In this document: piece by piece, positions 34,616-44,329 of the stretch
Position numbering within the stretch: the first letter of the stretch is position 1
Layout of the letters: the number at the start of each line of letters is the position of its first letter
NCBI GenBank assembly: GCA_027692465.1
Contig: JAQEYU010000004.1
Location: forward strand, 205,865 to 269,864
Reading direction: 5' to 3'
Length of the DNA: 64,000 bases
Source: Enterococcaceae bacterium OF42-14pH9A
GTDB taxonomy: Bacteria > Bacillota > Bacilli > Lactobacillales > Enterococcaceae
Made by a program: the position numbers and the translations under genes
The notes under the pieces: generated by a model
Told to the model about the DNA's origin: nothing
Database searches by the model: none
What the model saw: the letters and a program-made list of their open reading frames with translations, nothing else

Positions 34616-35296
34616 ATGATATTACCTTTAGTTTTACACCCGGATGACCATCTGCGGCGGGAAAATACCGAAATCACGGAAATCACCGAAGAACTGTGGG
34701 CCCTTTTGGATGACCTGCATGCCACGATGCTGGCCCATGACGGCGTCGGCTTGGCAGCACCGCAAGTCGGGCGCAATGTCCGCGTAGCCGTCGTCGAAGC
34801 AGAAGAAGGCGACCTGATCGAGCTGATCGATCCGGTGATTATCGACAGCCGCGGCGCCGATGTGGACGTTGAAGGCTGTTTGAGTATCCCTCACGTTTAC
34901 GGCACTGTGGAGCGTCCCGACGAGATCACGGTTCGTTATTACGATCGGGACGGCGACGAGCTGGAGATGACTTGTTATGATTTTCTGGCACGGGCCGTTC
35001 AGCACGAAATCGACCATCTGAACGGCGTGCTCTTTATCGATAAAATGATCGAGCGTATTCCGGAAGACCAGCTGGAAAGCTACATGGAAGACAAATTGGC
35101 CGCAGAAATCGTCGAGGAGTTGGCCCAAGATTTGCCGGAAACTGACGCAACAGAGCAGACTGAACCGACAAAGGGCAACACCGATACGAGTGCTGCTGCT
35201 GCCGCCGCTGAAGCAGAGAAGACCGACGACACCGAGGACGATGCAGCGGCAGATTCCGCCAGTCCCGCTGAAGCTGAGCCAAAGGAGGAGCGCTGA
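34616..35296 (+). CDS. def: Peptide deformylase with acidic C-terminal extension
   Basis: A 226-residue deformylase that removes the formyl group from nascent proteins. The three family motifs are GVGLAAPQVG, EGCLSIP (metal-binding Cys) and QHEIDHLNG (two metal-binding His and the catalytic Glu). The enzyme proper ends near residue 165. The last ~60 residues are an Ala/Glu/Asp/Thr-rich low-complexity tail not typical of the family. The start at 34616 (MILPLVLHPDD) is chosen by homology; the earlier open frame has no family similarity. It is co-transcribed with fmt. Confidence 0.93.
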   Translation: MILPLVLHPDDHLRRENTEITEITEELWALLDDLHATMLAHDGVGLAAPQVGRNVRVAVVEAEEGDLIELIDPVIIDSRGADVDVEGCLSIPHVYGTVERPDEITVRYYDRDGDELEMTCYDFLARAVQHEIDHLNGVLFIDKMIERIPEDQLESYMEDKLAAEIVEELAQDLPETDATEQTEPTKGNTDTSAAAAAAEAEKTDDTEDDAAADSASPAEAEPKEER

Positions 35297-35297
35297 G

Positions 35298-36245
35298 ATG
35301 ACGAAAATCGTATTTATGGGAACACCGGCCTTTTCAGTGCCGATTTTGGAGGGCTTAGTCGCAGCCGGCTACGAGGTTTTGGCTGTTGTGACCCAGCCGG
35401 ATCGTCCGGTGGGGCGCAAGCGAGTCCTGACACCGCCGCCGGTAAAAGTTGCCGCTGTCCAACTGGGACTGGAAGTCCTGCAGCCGGAAAAAATCAGCGG
35501 TTCGCCGGAAATGGCCCGCATTCAGGAGTTGGCGCCGGATTTGATTGTGACCGCTGCTTTCGGTCAGTTTCTGCCGGAAAAACTGCTGCAAGTGCCGCGT
35601 TTCGGCGCCGTGAATGTCCATGCCTCGCTGCTGCCGAAATACCGCGGCGGTGCGCCGGTGCATTATGCCATCATCAATGGTGACGACAAAACCGGCGTCA
35701 CTATCATGGAAATGATCAAAAAAATGGATGCCGGCGCGATTTACAGTCAGGCAGAGCTGGCCATTACCAAACAAGACGACGTGGGCACGATGTTCGACAA
35801 GCTGAGCCTTCTGGGCCGCCAGCTGCTGTTGGAGACACTGCCGCAATTGTTGCAAGGCACCCTCACCAAGATCCCGCAAGATGAAGCACAAGTCACCTTT
35901 TCGCCGAATATCACCAGAGAACAAGAAGCCGTTGACTGGCAGAAGACCGCTGAAGCTGTGGACTGTCAAGTGCGGGGGATGCGGCCGTGGCCCATCGCTT
36001 TTACCACCTATGAAGGTGTGCGCTGGAAGCTGTGGGCGGTGACCCCGCTGACTGAGGAAACCACCACCGCAGCCCCCGGGACCGTCATCAAAAAAGACAA
36101 GCAGCACCTGTGGATCGCCTGCGGCAACGGGACAGTTCTGAGCATTAATGAATTGCAACCTGCCGGCAAGGGCCGCCAGGAGATCCGGGAATTTTTGAAC
36201 GGCGTCGGCCAACAGGTCACAGTCGGTCAGAAAGTGGGAGAATGA
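35298..36245 (+). CDS. fmt: Methionyl-tRNA formyltransferase
   Basis: A 315-residue formyltransferase. MTKIVFMGTPAFSVPILEGL is the N-terminal formyl-folate fold, VNVHASLLPKYRGGAPVHYAI holds the catalytic Asn/His region with the SLLPKYRG loop, and a C-terminal OB-type domain follows. It formylates Met-tRNAfMet with 10-formyl-THF. It follows def directly after an AAAGGAGGAG site; the in-frame extension to 35190 is inside def and is rejected. It overlaps rsmB by four bases. Confidence 0.95.
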   Translation: MTKIVFMGTPAFSVPILEGLVAAGYEVLAVVTQPDRPVGRKRVLTPPPVKVAAVQLGLEVLQPEKISGSPEMARIQELAPDLIVTAAFGQFLPEKLLQVPRFGAVNVHASLLPKYRGGAPVHYAIINGDDKTGVTIMEMIKKMDAGAIYSQAELAITKQDDVGTMFDKLSLLGRQLLLETLPQLLQGTLTKIPQDEAQVTFSPNITREQEAVDWQKTAEAVDCQVRGMRPWPIAFTTYEGVRWKLWAVTPLTEETTTAAPGTVIKKDKQHLWIACGNGTVLSINELQPAGKGRQEIREFLNGVGQQVTVGQKVGE

Positions 36246-37657
36246 CGATGACTGATACCAAACCGAACCAACGTCCCGCCCGCACCCGCATCGCTGCCAA
36301 ACGCCCGCCGCAAGCGCTGCGGCACTCGGCCCGCCTGCAGGCCTTGACCGCTTTGGAGCGGGTGGCTAAAGGCGGCGCCTATTCCAACCTGCTGATCAAT
36401 GAAGTCGCCAAAAGCGGTCAGTTGCAAGACAAGGATCAGCGGCTGATGACCGAGATTGTTTACGGCACCATTGCCCGCCAGCTATTGTTGGATTATTACC
36501 TGTCACCTTACCTGAAACAGGCGAAAAAAGTCGAGGACTGGGTGCGGCTCTTACTGCGGTTGTCCGTTTTTCAGATGCTGTATCTGGATAAAGTGCCAGA
36601 TCACGGCATCTTGAATGAAGCCGTCGAGATTGCCAAGTTCCGAGGCAATCCCGGAACTGCCAAGTTCGTAAACGGCGTGCTGCGCAATCTGCAGCGTAAC
36701 GGCGTGCCTGATTTAGCTGAGATCAAAGACCCCACTGAACGCCTGGCCACCGAGATTTCCATGCCCCGCTGGCTGACGGAAAAATTACTCCGCCAGATCG
36801 GCTTTGAGGCGACTCGCCGACTGGGCTTGTCACTGTATGAACCCAGCCATGTATCCGCCCGGGTGGATACCCGTTTTGTGAGCCGACAAGATGCCATCGA
36901 ATCCTTGAAAGAAGACGGCATCGAAGCGCGGGAATCGCTGCTTTCCCCTTACGGAATCGTTGCCGAAAAAGGCTTTTTGGCCGGCAGCCTGCTCTTTCAG
37001 CTGGGCCGGCTCACCGTGCAGGACGAAAGCTCCATGCTGGTGGCGCCAATTTTGGATCCGGCACCGGACAGCCAAGTGTTGGATGCCTGTGCCGCACCGG
37101 GGGGCAAGACTACCCATATTGCTGCCTTTCTCGATAAATCCCGCGGCGGCAAAGTCACCGCGCTGGACATCCACAAGCAGAAAGTGGCGCTGATCGACCA
37201 AAACGCCGCCCGCCTGCATGTCGCCGATGTCGTGGATGCCGAGCAGCTGGATGCCCGCACTGTGCACGAACACTTTGCCCCGGAGACCTTTGACCGCATC
37301 CTCATCGACGCCCCTTGTTCCGGCCTGGGTCTGATGCGCCGCAAACCGGACATCAAATACGGCAAGTCGGAGGCGGATTTCGCCCGCCTGCCGCAGATTC
37401 AGCGGGAAATTTTGGAAAGTTGTGCCCCGGCGCTGAAAAAACAGGGTATACTGGTTTACAGCACCTGCACTATCACAGAAGCAGAAAATCAACAGGTAGT
37501 CACCGCATTTTTGGCGGCGCATCCTGAGTTTGAGCTGGCAGAAATCAAGGTCGCAGAAAATGTGGCCGCAGCTATCCAAGACGGCATGCTGACCTTGTAT
37601 CCCGACCGCTTCATGACTGACGGCTTTTTCATCAGCTGCCTGCAAAAGCGGGGATAA
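36242..37657 (+). CDS. rsmB: 16S rRNA m5C967 methyltransferase
   Basis: A 471-residue RsmB/Sun. An N-terminal NusB-like RNA-binding domain precedes the methyltransferase, with LDACAAPGGKTTHIAAFL (SAM binding), IDAPCSGLGLMRRKPD (motif IV Cys) and VYSTCTI (motif VI Cys). It methylates C967 of 16S rRNA. It starts inside fmt (ATGA overlap). A second ATG at 36248 is possible. Confidence 0.94.
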   Translation: MTMTDTKPNQRPARTRIAAKRPPQALRHSARLQALTALERVAKGGAYSNLLINEVAKSGQLQDKDQRLMTEIVYGTIARQLLLDYYLSPYLKQAKKVEDWVRLLLRLSVFQMLYLDKVPDHGILNEAVEIAKFRGNPGTAKFVNGVLRNLQRNGVPDLAEIKDPTERLATEISMPRWLTEKLLRQIGFEATRRLGLSLYEPSHVSARVDTRFVSRQDAIESLKEDGIEARESLLSPYGIVAEKGFLAGSLLFQLGRLTVQDESSMLVAPILDPAPDSQVLDACAAPGGKTTHIAAFLDKSRGGKVTALDIHKQKVALIDQNAARLHVADVVDAEQLDARTVHEHFAPETFDRILIDAPCSGLGLMRRKPDIKYGKSEADFARLPQIQREILESCAPALKKQGILVYSTCTITEAENQQVVTAFLAAHPEFELAEIKVAENVAAAIQDGMLTLYPDRFMTDGFFISCLQKRG

Positions 37658-37849
37658 GGCTTTGGTCCGCGGCTCATGAAAAAAACTGGCCGGTGCCGGC
37701 ACCTTCCCGCAGTTTCAGAGATTTTACGAGACTCGCCGAAGCACTTTGGCACCGGCCCGCTGCCGCCGCCAAGTCGCCGCAGCAAAGGCACTCCCCAAAA
37801 GCCCGCTCACTGCGGCGCTACCGATTTGTTTTAGGAGGTACTGTTATTT

Positions 37850-38590
37850 ATGGAAATCGCATTTCGATCCGATATCGGACAACGACGCACCAGTAATCAG
37901 GATTACACCGACGCCTTCACCAACCGGCAAAACGTCACCTTGGCGCTTTTGGCGGACGGTATGGGAGGGCATCAGGCCGGCGATCTGGCCAGTCGTTCCA
38001 CCGTGGCAGATCTGGGCCAGCTCTGGCAAGACAGCGAACTGACGGATCCCGAGAAGGTTTCTTCTTGGATGGTGAAACACATTCAAGAAGAAAACCATGT
38101 GATCTACAAAAAAGGTCAGGAGCGACCGGAGACCACCGGTATGGGCACGACCGTAGTGGCCGCTGCTCTTTTTGCCGACTGTTATGTCATCGGTCATGTG
38201 GGAGACAGCCGGGCTTATTTGTTCCGCGATGGGCAGCTGAAACAACTGACCGAAGACCATTCGCTGGTGAACGAACTGGTCCGTTCCGGTGAAATCACCA
38301 AGGAAATGGCGGCCACCCATCCCCGGCGCAATGTCCTGACCCGTTCGGTGGGAATGCCCGGCGACGTGGAAGTGGACGTCACCGAGATCGCTGCGGTCGC
38401 CGGCGACATCCTGCTGTTGTGTTCGGACGGCCTCACCAACATGGTGTCCGAAGCCGACATCCAGACAGTGCTCCACGTGGATGCCCCCTTGGCAGAAAAA
38501 GCCGATACCTTGATCGCCGCCGCCAACGAAGCCGGCGGAGTGGACAACATCACGGTCTTTTTGATCGCTAAAGGAGGCAGTCCCTCATGA
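37850..38590 (+). CDS. stp: PP2C-family serine/threonine phosphatase (Stp)
   Basis: A 246-residue PPM phosphatase. [52 protein letters not shown] and [11 protein letters not shown] are the family motifs with the metal-binding Asp residues. It dephosphorylates targets of the PASTA kinase encoded next and likely the kinase itself. Its stop overlaps the kinase start. AGGAGG precedes the ATG. Confidence 0.93.
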   Translation: MEIAFRSDIGQRRTSNQDYTDAFTNRQNVTLALLADGMGGHQAGDLASRSTVADLGQLWQDSELTDPEKVSSWMVKHIQEENHVIYKKGQERPETTGMGTTVVAAALFADCYVIGHVGDSRAYLFRDGQLKQLTEDHSLVNELVRSGEITKEMAATHPRRNVLTRSVGMPGDVEVDVTEIAAVAGDILLLCSDGLTNMVSEADIQTVLHVDAPLAEKADTLIAAANEAGGVDNITVFLIAKGGSPS

Positions 38591-40878
38591 TCGAAATCGG
38601 CAAGAAAATCAACGGCCGCTACAAAATCATCGGCAACATCGGCTCCGGCGGCATGGCCAACGTTTATCTGGCCCGCGACCTGATCTTGGATCGGGAAGTG
38701 GCCGTCAAAGTCCTACGTTTTGACTTCCAAAACGATCAAGCCGCTATTCGCCGCTTCCAACGAGAAGCTTTGGCCTCTACGGAACTGGTACATCCCAATA
38801 TCGTCTCTGTCTATGACGTCGGCGAAGAAGACGGCATGCAATACTTAGTGATGGAATACGTGAAGGGCATGGACCTGAAGCGTTACATCCAGACCCATTA
38901 TCCGATTCCGTATTTGACGGTAGTCGAGATCATGCAACAGATTTTATCGGCGATTTCATTGGCCCATCAGCACCGCATCATCCATCGGGACCTGAAGCCG
39001 CAAAACATCCTGATCAACGAAGACGGTGTCGTCAAGATCGCTGATTTCGGAATCGCCATCGCACTGAGCGAGACCTCCATCACCCAGACCAACACCATGC
39101 TGGGATCGGTGCACTACTTGTCACCGGAACAAGCCCGCGGCAGCATGGCTACCAATCAGTCAGACATTTATGCTATTGGGATCATCTTGTACGAGATGCT
39201 TTGCGGCAAAGTACCCTTTGACGGGGAATCTGCCGTGACGATTGCCTTGAAGCATTTTCAAGAAGAAATCCCCTCGGTACGCATCTATGATCCAAACGTG
39301 CCGCAATCGCTGGAAAATATCGTCCTGCATGCCACAGCCAAAGACCCGGCCGACCGCTACAAAAATGCCGATGAAATGTACGACGACCTCGCCACCGCCC
39401 TGCAGCCGGCACGCCTGAACGAACCCCGTTGGCAGCCCCATTCCATGCTGGATGAGACCCGGCAATTGACGCCTATCAGCGGAGACAGCGGCGCCTATAC
39501 TTCCGACGGCGCCACCACCGTTGGCCAGCTCACCGGCAGTATCCCTGCCACGACCACCGGAACGACCGGCAGTACGCCATCGCTTGCGCCGATCCCGCCG
39601 GAACTTGGGCCGACACCGGAAGAGCCAAAAAAGAAACGCCGCAAATGGTGGCTGATTCCCCTCTTATTGGTAATCTTAGCCGGCGGTGGTCTGGCTTATG
39701 CAGTCTTCGGCGGCGGTGGCGGCGAAGTCACCGTTCCCGACGTGGAAAACCTGACCGAAGCCGATGCGCGGGCGAAATTGAGTGAGGCGGGGCTGACGGT
39801 AGCGACCAAAACCAAAGAAGCCCCCAGCGATACAGTTGAAGCCGACCGCGTCGTGAAGACCGATCCGGCTGGTGGTGACACGGTTAAGAAGAAGGCCGAA
39901 ATTACTTTGTACCTCTCCAGCGGCGGCGAGAAAGTCAAGATGGATGACTATCAGGGAATGGACAAAGAAGATGCGATCACAGCACTGCAAAATGTCGGCT
40001 TCACTGAAAGTCAGATCGACACCAGAGAAGAAGAATACGATGACGATATCGCAGCCGGCAAGGTTATCCGTCAGAGTCCTGCTGCCAACACCGAGGTCAA
40101 TCCCAAGAAGGACAAAGTCGCCCTGGTGATTTCCAAAGGCAAGGAGCCCATCGTGATGAGGGATTATCAGGGTTGGACCGAAAGCGAGGCCAAGAGTGAC
40201 CTGACCTCAAAAGGCATTCGTTCCGCTGATATCACCGTCAATTATGAGTACAATAGCGACTTCGGTTCCGGCAACGTCATCAGTCAATCCCCGAAAGTCG
40301 GGCAGGAAGCGATTCCCGGTTCCACTGCAGTCACGCTGGTAGTTTCCCAAGGCAGCGATGAATTTGTCTTGGAAGGACTCGAAAATATGAGCGAAACAGA
40401 AGCCGCCAACTACCTGAAAAATAAACAGCTGACGATGGCAAAAGGCGAGGACGAGTATTCAGATAAAGTCGCCAAAGGACACGTGATCCGCACCGATCCC
40501 GGCGCCGGCAGCACGGTCAAAATCGGAGATACCGTCAAAGTCATCCTTTCAAAAGGTCCCGAACCGGCCCCTGAACCCAAAGAAACTCAGTTCACGGTCC
40601 ACTACACGGCGGCCTATACCGGCGAGATCCCGACAGAAACCAGCTCCAGCGAACAAGTGGAAGCACCAAACCAAGCCATCAAGATCTGGGTCACCGATAA
40701 AACCGGCGACCACAAACAAGTCGCCAGTTTTACTTTGAAAGCTGACGACAGCGAACAAAGCGGCAGCTTCACCGTCACTGTCATGGAAGGCGAATCCGCT
40801 ACCGTCTACTACCAAAGAGGCGACAATGCTGAAGGCAGTCAGAAGGTTAGTGGAGAAATGACGATTGAGATTCCTTGA
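38587..40878 (+). CDS. prkC: PASTA-domain serine/threonine kinase (PrkC/StkP)
   Basis: A 763-residue membrane kinase. The cytoplasmic kinase domain (1-~270) has [29 protein letters not shown] and ADFGIA. One transmembrane helix ([20 protein letters not shown], near 355-375) follows. Outside are four PASTA repeats (~380-670) that bind muropeptides, then a ~90-residue Ig-like C-terminal domain. It senses cell wall state and controls wall synthesis and division. In related genomes rsgA follows; here the capsule locus comes after a terminator. Confidence 0.94.
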   Translation: MIEIGKKINGRYKIIGNIGSGGMANVYLARDLILDREVAVKVLRFDFQNDQAAIRRFQREALASTELVHPNIVSVYDVGEEDGMQYLVMEYVKGMDLKRYIQTHYPIPYLTVVEIMQQILSAISLAHQHRIIHRDLKPQNILINEDGVVKIADFGIAIALSETSITQTNTMLGSVHYLSPEQARGSMATNQSDIYAIGIILYEMLCGKVPFDGESAVTIALKHFQEEIPSVRIYDPNVPQSLENIVLHATAKDPADRYKNADEMYDDLATALQPARLNEPRWQPHSMLDETRQLTPISGDSGAYTSDGATTVGQLTGSIPATTTGTTGSTPSLAPIPPELGPTPEEPKKKRRKWWLIPLLLVILAGGGLAYAVFGGGGGEVTVPDVENLTEADARAKLSEAGLTVATKTKEAPSDTVEADRVVKTDPAGGDTVKKKAEITLYLSSGGEKVKMDDYQGMDKEDAITALQNVGFTESQIDTREEEYDDDIAAGKVIRQSPAANTEVNPKKDKVALVISKGKEPIVMRDYQGWTESEAKSDLTSKGIRSADITVNYEYNSDFGSGNVISQSPKVGQEAIPGSTAVTLVVSQGSDEFVLEGLENMSETEAANYLKNKQLTMAKGEDEYSDKVAKGHVIRTDPGAGSTVKIGDTVKVILSKGPEPAPEPKETQFTVHYTAAYTGEIPTETSSSEQVEAPNQAIKIWVTDKTGDHKQVASFTLKADDSEQSGSFTVTVMEGESATVYYQRGDNAEGSQKVSGEMTIEIP

Positions 40879-40926
40879 TGTAGGAGCAGATCTGTTAGTA
40901 CTGTGTATTGTCGCGCTGATATTTTG

Positions 40927-40960
40927 AATTTCTAGGTAAATTTGTCATAGACTAGAAATT
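40927..40960. repeat. 9-bp hairpin downstream of prkC
   Basis: AATTTCTAG at 40927-40935 pairs perfectly with CTAGAAATT at 40952-40960. No T-run follows, so its role is unclear. Confidence 0.4.
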
Positions 40961-41061
40961 ACCGATGCCAAGAAGCTTGTCCCCTTTACGAGCTGAGTCG
41001 TGTTATCAGACAGGTATTGTACTGATGGTATACTAGAATTTTATCGAATAGCTAAATAGTC

Positions 41062-41108
41062 AATCCTTCGAAAAGCTACCAAGCTGTGGTGTTTTTCGAA
41101 GGATTTTT
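41062..41108 (+). terminator. Terminator of the def-prkC operon
   Basis: AATCCTTCGAAAA (41062-41074) pairs with TTTTTCGAAGGATT (41092-41105), continuing into a T-run. It marks the boundary between the GC-rich core genes and the AT-rich capsule region. Between here and 41725 (about 610 bases, very AT-rich) no gene is seen; it should contain the capsule promoter. Confidence 0.85.
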
Positions 41109-41724
41109 AATTTGAGAAAACTCGCGGAAAAATATCAGAGCGTATAGTGTTCTTTTGTTATTTATTGAAGCGTTGGTTATGCGTAGTTTTAATTGATTGA
41201 GCGATTGGTCCGAGTCATATCAAGAGAAATGAAGGGGAGAGTAGTGATTTTATAACGGCATTCATCTGGTAGTGATAGTGCGAGTATGTGTTGCATCGAT
41301 TGTTACTTTTTGAACAAGAGGTCTGAGATATGAGAAGATGTATTAGAATCTTAAACAGGATTCTGTCAGAAATAATATATTTAGATAATAAAATTCAAAT
41401 TATATAACGAGATATATGAATGATGATCCACTAAAATATGAAAAATAATTAAATAAAAATGAGTTTTCGTGCTCTTTTCTTTTTTTAATGTTGAACAGCA
41501 TAGGAGGATTTTCAAATAATTATTCAAATATAGATTAAATATATTACAGTAAATATGTAAAATAGAATCTAGATATACTTACCTATAATGTTCATGCGTA
41601 ATCTGATATTCTGATTTTTTAAATTAATATTTTATTTAAAATAGATGTATGATAAAATGTATTATACATTCTGAATTTTTCTTAGAAATGTTATCTAAGT
41701 GTTTCACAAGTTAGGGGGGATATT

Positions 41725-42291
41725 GTGAATAGAAGGCAAAAAATTCTAACCATTCTTTTGATAGATACATTATTGATTATGTTTTCAAATATTTTTTCGT
41801 TCTTCTTTATGTCGCCGTACATAGGTGTTACATCACGTATAGGGGTTATTGCCGCAGCGATTCAAATCATAGGGTATTGGTTTATTGGATACCACATGAA
41901 TATTTTTTCCAGAATCAATCGTTATTCTAACTTGCGCGAAATTATGTGGATCAGTATTGCATTCCTTATTGTATTTTTTATTGAATCGGCCTTATTCTGG
42001 AGGTTTGGCGAAGGTGGTTATAGTGAGCGTTATTTATTGTTGACGACGCTGCTGAATGTAATGTTGGTCGTTGCCAGTCGGATAGGTTGGCGGATATACA
42101 TAGAATGGTTGGTAAAACGAGATAAGGCTGCAGAAGTCAAAAATACGCTTATTGTGGGGGCAGGGAGTGCCGGTCGACTGCTGGTTAACAGTATAAACAA
42201 TGCTTCTAGTAATATGGGATTGCGTGTTATAGGGTTTGTCGACGATGATCCTAACAAGGTGAAGACATATCTTGAAGGAAAAAAATCCTAG
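41725..42291 (+). pseudogene. N-terminal part of CapD-type nucleotide-sugar dehydratase (frameshifted)
   Basis: Starting at GTG after AGGGGGGA, this 188-codon frame encodes four membrane helices and the first Rossmann region (LIVGAGSAGRLLVNSI), the head of a FlaA1/CapD/WbpM protein. It stops at TAG (42289-42291) right after an A7 run at 42279-42285. One added A, or a -1 slip on A-AAA-AAA, would read on into the frame at 42306 with a protein sequence that fits the family (GKKILGTVDEMAQIV). It is thus either a broken gene, a sequencing error, a phase-variable switch or programmed frameshifting. Confidence 0.8.
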
Positions 42292-42305
42292 GTACTGTAG
42301 ATGAA

Positions 42306-43532
42306 ATGGCACAAATCGTCGCTGAAAAAGATATCCAGTTAATCACGATTGCAATACCTTCGCTAAGTCAAAAAGAATTGACAGTGTTGGTGAATAAAAT
42401 CGCACCACTTGGGATACCGGTCAATCATCTCCCTTCTATCGAGGGGCTAGCTTGCGGGGATATTTCTGTTTCAAAATTGAAAAACGTTGATTTAGTAGAT
42501 TTACTGGGGCGCGAGGAAGTGGCACTGGATATCGGTAAAATCTCTGATCAGATCCAAGGGAAAACGGTTCTTGTCACAGGTGCCGGTGGATCCATCGGTT
42601 CGGAAATCTGTCGCCAGTTAGTCAATTTCAAGCCGAAAACGCTGATCTTGTTAGGGCATGGGGAAAACTCTATCTATTTAATCAATCAGGAATTAGCAGA
42701 AAAAAAAGCAGCAGAAACGGAATTAATTCCTGTGATTGCAGATATTCAGGACAAAAAAAGGATTGAAGAAATCTTTGCTCAGTATAGTCCCGAAATCGTC
42801 TATCATGCTGCAGCCCATAAACATGTCCCGTTGATGGAATACAATCCAAAAGAAGCCGTGAAAAACAACGTCTTCGGAACAAAAAATTTGGCAGAAGCTG
42901 CTAAACGTTCAAGTGTAGAAAACTTTATTATGATATCGTCCGATAAAGCAAATAACCCGCCGAATGTCATGGGTTCTACTAAGCGGATCGCTGAAATGAT
43001 TGTGACTGGTATGAATGAGACAGGAAGTACCAAATTTGCTGCTGTACGCTTTGGAAATGTGTTAGGCAGTCGCGGCAGTGTGATTCCTCTTTTTAAAAAG
43101 CAGATCGAAAAAGGAGGCCCGGTTACAGTTACAGACTTTCGAATGACCCGTTACTTTATGACTATTCCAGAGGCTAGCCGGTTGGTGCTGCAGGCAGGGG
43201 CCTTGGCAAAAGGTGGGGAAATCTTCGTCTTGGATATGGGAGAGCCGGTACGTATCTATGACTTAGCTCGTAATATGATCGTATTGAGCGGTTACTCTGA
43301 AGATGAAATCGAAATCGTTGAAACCGGAATTCGCCCGGGAGAAAAATTATATGAAGAATTGTTAGTAGATAAAGAGCGGCAGAATCAGCAAATTCATGAA
43401 AAAATCTTTGTAGGTACTGTGAACGGTTTCGACTTGGAAGATATCGAGAAGTTTTGTGAAGAAGTTGTTGAAGAAAGCAGTAGCAAGCTCGCTGCGGATG
43501 TTGTCGATTATGCCCAGAGATCTTGTCGCTGA
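42306..43532 (+). CDS. CapD/WbpM-type UDP-sugar 4,6-dehydratase, C-terminal part
   Basis: This 408-codon frame holds the catalytic domain of a large membrane-bound UDP-GlcNAc 4,6-dehydratase. VLVTGAGGSIGSEICRQL binds NAD(P), YHAAAHKHVPLMEYNP and ISSDKANNPPNVMGSTKRIAEM form the active site, where Met replaces the usual short-chain-dehydrogenase Tyr, as in WbpM. It makes the keto-sugar used for the first sugar of many capsules. The true protein probably starts at 41725 and includes the preceding frame; the ATG at 42306 lacks a binding site. Confidence 0.85.
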   Translation: MAQIVAEKDIQLITIAIPSLSQKELTVLVNKIAPLGIPVNHLPSIEGLACGDISVSKLKNVDLVDLLGREEVALDIGKISDQIQGKTVLVTGAGGSIGSEICRQLVNFKPKTLILLGHGENSIYLINQELAEKKAAETELIPVIADIQDKKRIEEIFAQYSPEIVYHAAAHKHVPLMEYNPKEAVKNNVFGTKNLAEAAKRSSVENFIMISSDKANNPPNVMGSTKRIAEMIVTGMNETGSTKFAAVRFGNVLGSRGSVIPLFKKQIEKGGPVTVTDFRMTRYFMTIPEASRLVLQAGALAKGGEIFVLDMGEPVRIYDLARNMIVLSGYSEDEIEIVETGIRPGEKLYEELLVDKERQNQQIHEKIFVGTVNGFDLEDIEKFCEEVVEESSSKLAADVVDYAQRSCR

Positions 43533-43543
43533 GTTGAGGTGGA

Positions 43544-44311
43544 ATGATGCGGATTGTGACAGATATTCATAGCCATGTTTTACCAGGAGTGGACGACGGT
43601 TCTCCGGATTTTGAAACATCTCTTGACATGTTAAGAACAGCGGTCAAATCGGGATGCCAACATTTGGTATGTACACCCCATGCCAATCACCCCAAACGTT
43701 CAAAGAACTTACCAATCAAGGATTTGCAGCAGACCTTCCAGCAATTGTGTCGGGCCATAGAGGTAGACAGACTACCGATTGATTTATCTTTGGGGATGGA
43801 AGTTTTGGTGACGCCAGCCTGCTTGGAGACGTTCACTGAACATTTCTTGCCGCTGAACGGTTCCCGTTATTATCTGATCGAATTTTCGTTTGAAGAAACT
43901 AAGGGACGTATCCTTGATGCAGTCAGACAGATTATCAAAAAAAGAGTGGTTCCGGTCGTGGCACATCCTGAAAGATATACTTCTGTTCAAGTGGATCCGG
44001 GAATTGTGTATGAAATCTATCGAATAGGTGGGCTTACTCAAATCAATCAAGGAAGTGTGTTGGGGCATTTCGGAAGTAAGGCACAAGATACCGCTTGTCT
44101 TCTGTTGAATTTTGGATTAACTAGTGCTGTTGCCAGCGATGCTCACGACGATGTTATTCGTAGATGTGATATGCAGAAATGTGAAAGCTTCATTCAGAGA
44201 AATTACGGATCAACCATCATGCGCAAACTAATGGTTGAAAATCCTAATAACATTATCCGAAATAGACTAGTGGACTTTGGCGGATATCAGCCGCTGCCAC
44301 CACGAAAATAA
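43544..44311 (+). CDS. PHP-type capsule tyrosine phosphatase (CpsB/Wzh)
   Basis: A 255-residue metal-dependent phosphatase. DIHSHVLPGVDDGSPDFETSL and CTPHANHP supply the metal ligands; VVAHPERY and ASDAHDD complete the PHP site. It removes phosphate from the tyrosine-rich tail of capsule BY-kinases and so controls chain length or export. ATG codons at 43544 and 43547 both follow GAGGTGG; the second has better spacing. It lies just ahead of the kinase genes it would act on. Confidence 0.9.
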   Translation: MMRIVTDIHSHVLPGVDDGSPDFETSLDMLRTAVKSGCQHLVCTPHANHPKRSKNLPIKDLQQTFQQLCRAIEVDRLPIDLSLGMEVLVTPACLETFTEHFLPLNGSRYYLIEFSFEETKGRILDAVRQIIKKRVVPVVAHPERYTSVQVDPGIVYEIYRIGGLTQINQGSVLGHFGSKAQDTACLLLNFGLTSAVASDAHDDVIRRCDMQKCESFIQRNYGSTIMRKLMVENPNNIIRNRLVDFGGYQPLPPRK

Positions 44312-44329
44312 GATGCAGGGGAAAATATT

